Below, one piece after another: positions 1 through 5,025 of a DNA stretch of 6,608 nucleotides (position 1 is the stretch's first letter; each line of letters begins with the position of its first letter). The stretch comes from Spirochaetaceae bacterium (GTDB taxonomy: Bacteria > Spirochaetota > Spirochaetia > Treponematales > Breznakiellaceae). Under the pieces are notes generated by a model. The model had not been told where the DNA came from. It saw only the letters and a list, made by a program, of their open reading frames with translations, and searched no databases. The translations under genes were made by a program, and so were the position numbers. The stretch is from assembly GCA_031279895.1 (NCBI GenBank), contig JAITHR010000205.1, positions 1 through 6,608 of the forward strand, read 5' to 3'.

Positions 1-56
1 GGCGGTGCGGTTTGGGGTAGTATAGAGGAAAATATAAACTATGCAGGTGGTACGCT

Positions 57-647
57 ATGGACCCTATTATTCTAGCATCCGGTTCCCTGAGGAGACAGGA
101 ATATTTCCGCCTCTTAAACCTTCCCTATAACATCATGCCCGCCCGAATAGAAGAGCAGTACGACGAGGGCGCGTCTCCGCAGAAAGTGGCTGAGAATATG
201 GCCGTCAAAAAAGTAAACAAGATCCTTGAGCTTCTCAAGGGGAAAACCCCGCCGTGGATCTGCGGCGCGGATACCATTGTGGCGGTAGACGGGAAAATCT
301 TCGGAAAGCCGAAGGATAGAGACGACGCGCACAAAATGCTGGCCAAGATTCATGGCCGGTCCCATGAGGTCATAACCGCGGTGGCCCTCTTTAACGGCAA
401 AGACCGGTCAATGGACTGCCGGTCGGTGGTCAGCACCGTTTCGTTCGCCCGCCTTACCGAAGCGGAAATCGAGTGGTATCTTAATACCGGCGAGTGGCAG
501 GGCGTCGCGGGGGGCTACAAAATACAGGGGCTTGCGGGATGCTATATTTCCACGATTAAAGGCTCGTACAGTTCTATCGTGGGCTTGCCAATTCGGGAGT
601 TTTATGTCATGTTAAAAGAAAACGGCTACCCCTACGGGGAGTTCTAG
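57..647 (+). CDS. maf: Maf-family nucleoside triphosphate pyrophosphatase
   Basis: A 196-residue protein of the Maf/HAM1 (ITPase-like) fold, the usual family length. The family hydrolyses non-canonical or surplus nucleoside triphosphates to the monophosphate and pyrophosphate in the cytoplasm. Visible motifs are the N-terminal phosphate-binding ASGSLRR (residues 7-13), which resembles the YhdE-type subgroup (dTTP/UTP) more than the YceF-type SPWR; GADT with the likely catalytic Asp72; FGKPKD (82-87); and GVAGGYKIQG (149-158) followed by IVGLPI (174-179). In most Maf proteins the block before the IQG motif reads roughly DKAGAYGIQG, so the usual Asp-Lys pair is Gly-Val here. The ATG is chosen because AGGTGG at 45-50 lies six bases upstream and the protein opens directly with the conserved strand IILASGS. 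It lies 93 bp upstream of rpsB on the same strand and could be cotranscribed with it. Substrate preference is inferred from the motif only. Confidence 0.93.
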   Translation: MDPIILASGSLRRQEYFRLLNLPYNIMPARIEEQYDEGASPQKVAENMAVKKVNKILELLKGKTPPWICGADTIVAVDGKIFGKPKDRDDAHKMLAKIHGRSHEVITAVALFNGKDRSMDCRSVVSTVSFARLTEAEIEWYLNTGEWQGVAGGYKIQGLAGCYISTIKGSYSSIVGLPIREFYVMLKENGYPYGEF

Positions 648-740
648 CCGCGGCGGTCTTTGTGAAACCGCCGATCTTCCGCCGCGGACGCGGTGAGATA
701 GAGGGAAGGGACGCATAACGAGCGGACCCGGGAGAGTATT
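648..740 (+). promoter_or_regulatory. rpsB leader with two competing hairpins
   Basis: The spacer between maf and rpsB starts directly after the maf stop codon. Bases 648-656 (CCGCGGCGG) are exactly complementary to 679-687, giving a nine-pair GC-only stem. Bases 651-657 (CGGCGGT) are also exactly complementary to 667-673 (ACCGCCG), giving a seven-pair stem with a nine-base loop. The two stems share 651-656 and cannot form together. Neither is followed by a run of T, so a classical terminator is not evident. It may be a maf 3' end structure or an S2-responsive leader. S2 autoregulation through its leader is known in other bacteria, but no known rpsB leader motif is recognised here. The complementarity is seen; the function is inferred. 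Confidence 0.45.
730..736 (+). promoter_or_regulatory. Ribosome binding site of rpsB (supports GTG start)
   Basis: GGGAGAG lies four bases before the GTG at 741 (six bases if counted from the GGGAG core). It supports GTG as the start rather than the in-frame ATG at codon 6, which would cut into the conserved S2 N-terminus. Confidence 0.7.
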
Positions 741-1640
741 GTGGCTGTAGTTACGATGAAAAGCCTGCTGGAATCTGGTGTGCATTTCGGCCATCAGGTT
801 AAACGCTGGGACCCGCGAATGAAGAAATACATCTTCGCGGAACGGAACGGTATTCATATCATTGATCTGCAAAAAACTATTCAGTCGATCAAGGACGCGT
901 ATGAGGCGGTGCGGAAAACCATTACCACCGGAAAAACCATTCTGTTTGTCGGCACCAAAAAACAGGCGCAGCAGGCAATCCAGAAAGAAGCCGAGCGGTG
1001 CAGTATGTTTTATGTAAACAACCGGTGGCTCGGCGGTATGCTGACCAACTTTGTTACCATAAAAAAGTCGCTCCTTAGGCTTAAGAAGCTGGAAAAGATG
1101 GAAGTTGACGGGACGTTTGAGAATCTTACCAAGAAAGAGATCGCGTCCTTGGGCAAGGAGCGGGCGAAACTCCAGAAAAACCTGGGGGGCATCAAGGAAA
1201 TGAAAGAGCTGCCCGGTATCCTTTTCATCATCGATACCCGCAAGGAAGCCATCGCGGTGGCCGAAGCCAAGCGCCAGGGCATCCCGATTGTGGCGGTGGT
1301 GGATACCAACTGCAATCCCGAAGGCATCGACTATCCCATCCCGGGCAATGACGACGCGATTCGGGCCATTACCCTTTTCACCCAGATTGTGGCCAACGCG
1401 GTGGTGGAAGCGGATAACGAAGTGGGGCTTAAAATCATCGAAACCCTCGATGAGGAAACGGAAGATATTGAGAACATGATGAACTCCGATATATCCATCA
1501 AGGAAGAGGATCGGGAGATTGACATTGAGTCCTATTCTTCCGCCGGCGCCGCAACCGGCAGCGCGGGCGAACCGTCCGACGATGCCGAAGACGATTTGCG
1601 CCTGGATGCGGACGCGGAGAAAGTATACGGCGCGGAATAA
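741..1640 (+). CDS. rpsB: 30S ribosomal protein S2
   Basis: S2 of the small ribosomal subunit, located at the body/head junction of the 30S. Conserved blocks are [16 protein letters not shown] (4-19), [21 protein letters not shown] (22-43), GTKKQAQ (71-77), [14 protein letters not shown] (91-104), IDTRKEA..AEAKR (165-178) and [20 protein letters not shown] (187-206). The recognisable S2 core ends near residue 225. The remaining tail is strongly acidic: in residues 231-299 I count 24 Asp/Glu against 5 Lys/Arg, with a low-complexity Ala/Gly/Ser stretch at 266-277. At 299 residues it is longer than E. coli S2 (241); treponemal S2 proteins are also long. The start is GTG with a good ribosome binding site. 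tsf follows after 93 bp, the classical S2/EF-Ts pair. Confidence 0.98.
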   Translation: MAVVTMKSLLESGVHFGHQVKRWDPRMKKYIFAERNGIHIIDLQKTIQSIKDAYEAVRKTITTGKTILFVGTKKQAQQAIQKEAERCSMFYVNNRWLGGMLTNFVTIKKSLLRLKKLEKMEVDGTFENLTKKEIASLGKERAKLQKNLGGIKEMKELPGILFIIDTRKEAIAVAEAKRQGIPIVAVVDTNCNPEGIDYPIPGNDDAIRAITLFTQIVANAVVEADNEVGLKIIETLDEETEDIENMMNSDISIKEEDREIDIESYSSAGAATGSAGEPSDDAEDDLRLDADAEKVYGAE

Positions 1641-1658
1641 GCGCGGGGAAAGGGAGCG

Positions 1659-1681
1659 GAGCCGGATGAGACAAACGGCTC
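1659..1681 (+). other. Hairpin in rpsB-tsf spacer
   Basis: GAGCCG (1659-1664) is exactly complementary to CGGCTC (1676-1681) with an eleven-base loop, and a G-T wobble can extend the stem by one pair. No T-run follows. It may be a partial attenuator or RNA-processing site that lowers tsf expression relative to rpsB. Complementarity is seen; function is inference. Confidence 0.35.
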
Positions 1682-1733
1682 TCTTCCATAAGAAACAGAA
1701 AGAAATAAAAACGGCACACGAAAGGAGCAAGAA

Positions 1734-2582
1734 ATGGCAATTAGCGCAGCGGATGTGAAAAAACTTCGGGAGATGACCGGAGCGGGGCCTTTGGAATGTA
1801 AGAAAGCGCTGGAAGAAACCAACGGGGATTTTAAGGACGCTGAGAAGCGGCTTAAAGAAAAAGGTCTTGCCGCGGTGGAAAAGCGCTCCGATCGGGCGGC
1901 GAACGAGGGAAAAATCTTTGTGAAAGCCCGCGCCAATACCGCGGCATTGGCGGAAGTAACCACCGAGACGGACTTTGTGGCCCGCAACCCGGACTTCGCC
2001 GCCCTGGGAGAAGCTATTACCGACACGGTTCTGGCAAAGGGCTATACGGACATCCAGCCGGATTTGACCGCGCTGGTGGCGGATCTGGCCGCGAAGATAG
2101 GGGAAAACATGAACCTCAAGCGGATTAAACTGGTAAAAGCCGAGGCGGGCGAGTACCTTGCCCATTACATTCACGGCGACGGCGCTATCGGCGTGGTGGT
2201 GAAACTCGGCGCGGACAAGCCGGAAACCCTTGAAAAGGATGACCTGCGGGATTTCGCCCACAACATAGCCCTCCATATCGCGGCGTTCAGCCCTTCGGCG
2301 CTGGATAAAACCAGATTAGATCCGGCATTTATAACGGAACAAACCGAGCTTTTCCGCAAACAGATGGAGCAGGACGAGAGCCTGCGGGGGAAAACCCCGC
2401 AGGTGCTGGAGGGTATCCTGAAAGGCCGGATGAAAAAGCACCTCGCGGAAATCTGCCTTATGGACCAGTCCTATGTGAAGGACGACAGCCTCACCGTTTC
2501 CCAGGCCCTGGCTGACTGCGGGAAACGTCTGGGAGACGCCGTAACCGTCAGGGACTATGTATATTTCAAAGTCGGGCAGTAA
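1734..2582 (+). CDS. tsf: Translation elongation factor Ts
   Basis: EF-Ts, the guanine nucleotide exchange factor that releases GDP from EF-Tu in the cytoplasm. The N-terminal UBA-like domain carries the family signature LREMTGAGPLECKKAL (11-26) and a following helix to about residue 50. The exchange motif is TTETDFVARNPDF (76-88), containing the TDFV residues that contact EF-Tu near its magnesium site. Later landmarks are HIAAFSP (181-187) and GRMKKHLAEICLMDQSYVKD (231-250), both typical of the two core subdomains. Its 282 residues make it a full-length two-subdomain type rather than the short mitochondrial or thermophile form. AAAGGAG at 1721-1727 is six bases before the ATG. It ends 11 bp before frr. 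Confidence 0.98.
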   Translation: MAISAADVKKLREMTGAGPLECKKALEETNGDFKDAEKRLKEKGLAAVEKRSDRAANEGKIFVKARANTAALAEVTTETDFVARNPDFAALGEAITDTVLAKGYTDIQPDLTALVADLAAKIGENMNLKRIKLVKAEAGEYLAHYIHGDGAIGVVVKLGADKPETLEKDDLRDFAHNIALHIAAFSPSALDKTRLDPAFITEQTELFRKQMEQDESLRGKTPQVLEGILKGRMKKHLAEICLMDQSYVKDDSLTVSQALADCGKRLGDAVTVRDYVYFKVGQ

Positions 2583-2593
2583 AGGATACCGCT

Positions 2594-3148
2594 ATGCACA
2601 CTGTTCTCTCAGAATCCGAAGAACGGATGAAAAAGACCCTGGCCAGCCTTAAGGACGGGTTCGGGTCCCTCAGAACCGGACGGGCGTCGTCGTCGCTGTT
2701 TGACAAAATGAAAATCGACTGCTACGGCAGCAAAACCCCGCTTAACCAGGTGGCGAACATCACGATACCCGAAGCCAGGCTTATCGTAATACAGCCATGG
2801 GACAAGGCCCTCATCGGAGAAATCGAAAAAGCCATCCGCTCCTCGGAGCTTTCCCTTAACCCCGGCAACGACGGGAAAATTATCCGTATCGCGGTGCCGC
2901 CGCTTACCGAAGAGCGCCGGAAAGATCTCGTAAAGGCCGCCAAACAGCAGGCGGAACAGAGCAGGGTGGCGGTGCGGAATATCCGTCGGGACGGCAACGA
3001 GGAACTCAAAAAGCTCCTTAAAGACGGGCTTCTCACTGAAGACGAGGAAAGCAAAGTTTCAGCGGAACTCCAGAAACTCACCGATTCCTACATCACCAAA
3101 GTCAATCATATTTTGGAAGAAAAAGACAAAGAAATAATGGAAAACTGA
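2594..3148 (+). CDS. frr: Ribosome recycling factor
   Basis: RRF, which with EF-G splits the post-termination ribosome. Length 184 matches the usual 185. Domain I forms a three-helix bundle: helix 1 about residues 3-24, then SLRTGRASSSLFD (25-37), and two long C-terminal helices (106-143 and 148-183) including the conserved RNIRRDGNEELKKL segment (128-141), whose arginines contact 23S rRNA in studied homologues. Domain II (about 32-104) holds YGSKTPLNQVANITIPEAR and LIVIQPWDK. AAAGGA at 2581-2586 overlaps the tsf stop codon and sits seven bases before the ATG, so coupling to tsf translation is likely. The stop TGA overlaps the uppS start (TGATG). Confidence 0.98.
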   Translation: MHTVLSESEERMKKTLASLKDGFGSLRTGRASSSLFDKMKIDCYGSKTPLNQVANITIPEARLIVIQPWDKALIGEIEKAIRSSELSLNPGNDGKIIRIAVPPLTEERRKDLVKAAKQQAEQSRVAVRNIRRDGNEELKKLLKDGLLTEDEESKVSAELQKLTDSYITKVNHILEEKDKEIMEN

Positions 3149-3858
3149 TGACCCCAGCCTCCCCCGCAGTCCCCGGTCATATCGGCATCATCATGGACGG
3201 CAACGGGCGCTGGGCAAAGGCGCGCCAACAGCCCCGGGCACAGGGACACCTCGAAGGCTTGCGGCGCGCCAAGCGTATTGTCAAAGCGGCCAGCGACCTT
3301 GGGGTGCGCTATCTTACGCTCTATGTATTCTCCACGGAAAACTGGAAGCGCGCCGCCGACGAGGTGGGCTTCATCATGGCTCTGGTGCGGCAGTACCTCA
3401 AAGGGGAGCTGGCGTTTTACCGGCAGAACCGGATAAGAATACGCCACGCCGGAGACATCGCGGGGCTGCCTGCGGATATTGGCCGCATCCTGCGCGAGGC
3501 CATGGAAGAAACCCGCTCCTTTACGGGCTTGCAGGTGGTGCTTGCCCTCAACTACGGGGGCCGGGACGAAATCATTCGGGCGGCGCGGAAAATGGCGGCC
3601 TCCGGCGCTTTGGACAAAGAAACTATTACCGAAGAAGCACTCTCGCGCCATCTGGATAATCCCGATATTCCCGACCCGGACCTTATTATCCGAAGCGCCG
3701 GGGAATACCGGATAAGCAATTTCCTCCTCTGGGAAGGGGCCTACGCGGAATACTATGTCTCGCGGAAACTGTGGCCCGACTGGACCGAGGAGGACCTGTC
3801 CGCCGCTATAGCGGCTTTCAACGCCAGGGAACGGCGGTTCGGAGGGATTTCGGCATGA
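3148..3858 (+). CDS. uppS: Isoprenyl transferase (undecaprenyl diphosphate synthase)
   Basis: Cis-prenyltransferase that condenses farnesyl diphosphate with isopentenyl diphosphates to the long-chain polyprenyl diphosphate used as lipid carrier for peptidoglycan. It is a soluble dimer associated with the membrane surface. Motifs: HIGIIMDGNGRWAK (11-24) with the catalytic Asp17, GHLEG (33-37), FSTENWKR..DEVGFIM (61-77), LNYGGRDEI (134-142), IRSAGEYRISNFLLW (181-195) with the two diphosphate-binding arginines, and LWPDW (208-212). The usual R-T-S/G-G-E reads RSAGE, a mild variation. Length 236 is near the E. coli enzyme. The start ATG overlaps the frr stop; only a weak GGA (3139-3141) lies upstream, so initiation probably depends on coupling. 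It precedes cdsA, as in many bacteria. The exact chain length of the product cannot be read from sequence. Confidence 0.96.
   Translation: MTPASPAVPGHIGIIMDGNGRWAKARQQPRAQGHLEGLRRAKRIVKAASDLGVRYLTLYVFSTENWKRAADEVGFIMALVRQYLKGELAFYRQNRIRIRHAGDIAGLPADIGRILREAMEETRSFTGLQVVLALNYGGRDEIIRAARKMAASGALDKETITEEALSRHLDNPDIPDPDLIIRSAGEYRISNFLLWEGAYAEYYVSRKLWPDWTEEDLSAAIAAFNARERRFGGISA
3841..3846 (+). promoter_or_regulatory. Ribosome binding site of cdsA (decides start)
   Basis: GGAGGG, the strongest Shine-Dalgarno match in the window, lies inside the end of uppS, eight bases before the ATG at 3855. It fixes that ATG as the cdsA start in preference to the in-frame ATG at 3771, which would add 28 residues of non-family sequence read from uppS DNA. 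Confidence 0.8.
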
Positions 3859-4721
3859 CAAAACTGGCGAAACGGCTTCTCGTGTTCATCATAGGCGTCC
3901 CTTTTTCAGCGGGCGTCGTGTTGCTACTGCCCTACAAGGCGCACCTTGCCGCGAACATCCTCGTTATACTGTTAAGCGCCTTCGGTGCCCTGGAGTTCGC
4001 CGCCCTTCTTAAAAAGAAAAACAACCCCCTGGGCGCCGCGGAAGCGGCAATCCTGGGCGTCGCGGCGCCCCTTGCCGCCACCTTAACCGTGAGTTTCGGG
4101 GCTGACGAAGGGATAACCGGCGTCGTGTGCGCCTCCGGCGCGTTCTGGCTCCTCACGTCGCGGATTTTCTCGCCTGAAGAGCGTGTCAAAGACGCGCTTA
4201 ACCGCGCCGCCGCGGGCTTCGCCGTTACCCTCTACCCGGGCGCGTTTATGGCGTGGATTATCCGCATGGGCAGCCTCCCCCGCGCCTCTCCGGTTATTCT
4301 CGTGTTTCTCCTTATGGTGGTGGCCAACGACTCCGGTGCCTGGGCCGCGGGGGTTCTCTTCGGCAGGGGAAACCGCGGGGTGGTCCCGGTAAGCCCGAAC
4401 AAAAGCGTCGCGGGCTTCATAGGCGGCTTTGCCTGCACCATGGCAATCGGCCTCTGCGCGGTCATTTTCCTCCCCGAACCCTTTGCCCCGCGGGGGGTCG
4501 CGCCGCCTGTGGCGGGACTGGCGCTCGGTTTCATTGCGGCCCTTGGCGCCACGCTGGGGGACTTGGGGGAATCCGCGCTGAAACGCAGCGCCGACACCAA
4601 AGACTCAGGCGCCCTCATACCCGGGCGCGGCGGCGTGCTCGACAGCATCGATTCTTTCTGCCTTGCCGCACCGGTTTACTACATCGTCTACGGCCTGCTC
4701 TTTTCTCCCTTTCTCCCCTAA
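3855..4721 (+). CDS. cdsA: Phosphatidate cytidylyltransferase (CDP-diacylglycerol synthase)
   Basis: Integral membrane enzyme converting phosphatidic acid and CTP to CDP-diacylglycerol, precursor of all major phospholipids. From the chosen start it has 288 residues, normal for the family, with roughly eight hydrophobic segments (about 8-27, 32-52, 62-81, 88-101, 118-136, 145-158, 185-207, 217-235 and a final one at 268-283). Conserved blocks are VANDSGAWAAGVLFGRG (156-172), VSPNKSVAGFIGG (179-191) and the C-terminal signature with GDLGESALKRSADTKDSG (235-252) and PGRGGVLDSID (256-266). In that signature the usual PGHGG..DRID has Arg258 in place of His and Ser264 in place of Arg; the metal- and CTP-associated Asp, Lys and Arg elsewhere are kept. 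The ATG overlaps the uppS stop (ATGA). A repeat begins one base after its stop. Confidence 0.95.
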   Translation: MTKLAKRLLVFIIGVPFSAGVVLLLPYKAHLAANILVILLSAFGALEFAALLKKKNNPLGAAEAAILGVAAPLAATLTVSFGADEGITGVVCASGAFWLLTSRIFSPEERVKDALNRAAAGFAVTLYPGAFMAWIIRMGSLPRASPVILVFLLMVVANDSGAWAAGVLFGRGNRGVVPVSPNKSVAGFIGGFACTMAIGLCAVIFLPEPFAPRGVAPPVAGLALGFIAALGATLGDLGESALKRSADTKDSGALIPGRGGVLDSIDSFCLAAPVYYIVYGLLFSPFLP

Positions 4722-4722
4722 C

Positions 4723-4739
4723 AGCCGTCTCCGACGGCT
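4723..4739 (+). terminator. Perfect hairpin after cdsA stop, possible terminator
   Basis: AGCCGTC (4723-4729), a TCC loop and GACGGCT (4733-4739) form a perfect seven-pair stem starting one base beyond the TAA. No T-run follows (the next bases are TCAGC), so it fits a 3' end stabiliser or Rho-assisted end better than a standard intrinsic terminator. It is also the first element of the repeat copy; the equivalent at 6421-6433 retains a five-pair stem with the same TCC loop. Confidence 0.45.
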
Positions 4740-4846
4740 TCAGCATGGCCGCCTGTTGTTTCCGAATGGTGCAACACCGTGTCCGGTCAGCGGGCTTGCA
4801 CAGCCCAGGCGCGGCTACGCTTCGCGCAGCCTCCGGCGGCTTGGGA
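4725..4846 (+). repeat. Dispersed repeat, copy A
   Basis: About 120 bp matching copy B at 6421-6573 in the same orientation. Shared blocks in order: CCGTCTCCGACGGCTTCA (4725-4742), CATGGCCGC (4744-4752), an identical 25-bp block at 4754-4778 continuing through TGTCCGGT (4780-4787), then AGGCGCGGCTACGCT (4807-4821) and CGCGC with a diverged palindrome (4823-4846). The spacing of blocks is nearly the same in both copies once a 28-bp duplication in copy B is set aside. Each block contains small inverted repeats, for example GGTG-CAA-CACC at 4768-4778 and GCGCG/CGCGC at 4809-4827. No transposase or terminal duplication is seen. The nature of the element (REP-like, MITE-like or other) is unknown. 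Confidence 0.8.
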
Positions 4847-4885
4847 GCCCTGCGTTGTTGTGCGTGGCAGCCGCCGGCCCGCGCC

Positions 4886-4912
4886 GCGGCTCTAAGCAGT
4901 CGTCGTCCGCTT
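4886..4912 (+). repeat. 27-bp direct repeat, unit 1
   Basis: The unit starts GCGGCTCTAAGCAGTCGT and ends CCGCTT. It matches 4954-4980 at 25 of 27 positions, the first 18 being identical. The unit starts are 68 bp apart. Confidence 0.75.
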
Positions 4913-4933
4913 TGGGGCGCTGTGCGGGAAGCC

Positions 4934-4958
4934 GTTTAAAACAGCCGGAGGCTGCGGC
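4934..4958 (-). repeat. Inverted fragment of the dispersed repeat
   Basis: Read on the minus strand, these 25 bases match 6445-6469 of copy B at 24 positions (one T/C difference). The core AGCC-TCC-GGCT is itself a small hairpin. It therefore lies opposite in orientation to copies A and B. Confidence 0.8.
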
Positions 4959-4980
4959 TCTAAGCAGTCGTTGACCGCTT
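4954..4980 (+). repeat. 27-bp direct repeat, unit 2
   Basis: Second copy of the unit at 4886-4912, differing at two positions (TGA for CGT before CCGCTT). Its first five bases overlap the inverted repeat fragment ending at 4958. Confidence 0.75.
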
Positions 4981-5009
4981 CGCCGCGGTATCAGGACGCT
5001 TTTGTGCCA

Positions 5010-5024
5010 CCCGCCGCCGGCGGG
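5010..5024 (-). terminator. GC hairpin just past gcvT stop
   Basis: CCCGCC (5010-5015), a three-base loop and GGCGGG (5019-5024) form a six-pair all-GC stem that begins one base after the gcvT stop codon on the minus strand. Downstream in the gcvT direction the sequence reads TGGCACAAAA, with no T-run, so a classical intrinsic terminator is not supported. It may mark or protect the gcvT mRNA 3' end. Confidence 0.35.
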
Positions 5025-5025
5025 C

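Larger units (their letters stand above)
4722..5025. other. Intergenic repeat patchwork between cdsA and gcvT
   Basis: These 304 bp lie between the convergent ends of cdsA and gcvT and hold no believable gene. They contain a hairpin directly after cdsA, a degenerate copy of the dispersed repeat also found at 6421, two direct copies of a 27-bp unit, and an inverted fragment of the same repeat family. Open frames crossing it exist only because the DNA is GC-rich, and they change frame between repeat copies. Confidence 0.75.

Noticed and set aside
1..20. Window start as another edge of the repeat family (shared TTTGGGG with 4911 and 6597)
   Set aside because: The match is only seven bases in GC-rich DNA, too short to support.
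11..38. Possible maf promoter with TATAAA at 33-38
   Set aside because: The -10-like hexamer is fair, but the sequence at the -35 distance (TTTGGG) is poor and too little upstream sequence is visible.
585..590. TTGCCA near the end of maf as a -35 box for rpsB
   Set aside because: No acceptable -10 lies 15-19 bp downstream; the nearest candidates match poorly.
612..2276. A 554-codon open frame on the minus strand across rpsB and tsf
   Set aside because: It runs antisense through two certain, highly conserved genes. The translation is rich in Arg, His and Phe with no recognisable domain, as expected from the complement of GC-rich coding DNA.
3771..3854. Longer start for cdsA at 3771
   Set aside because: It would add 28 residues encoded by the uppS 3' end that do not resemble the CdsA N-terminus. 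The ATG at 3855 has GGAGGG and the ATGA overlap.
3106..3861. A 251-codon minus-strand open frame over uppS
   Set aside because: Antisense to an unmistakable uppS, no family resemblance and no ribosome binding site evidence.
4745..4939. Small frame beginning MAACCFRMVQH, also present at 6470 in the second repeat copy
   Set aside because: The first dozen codons match because the DNA repeat is identical, but the shared block AGGCGCGGCTACGCT is read in different frames in the two copies, so protein sequence is not being conserved.
4253..4974. Plus-strand frames running from cdsA into the repeat region
   Set aside because: Out of frame with cdsA and made of Arg/Ala/Gly-rich sequence. They stay open because the DNA is GC-rich.
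4886..4980. CRISPR-like spacing of the 27-bp units
   Set aside because: Only two units, the intervening segment holds another known repeat fragment, and no cas gene is nearby.
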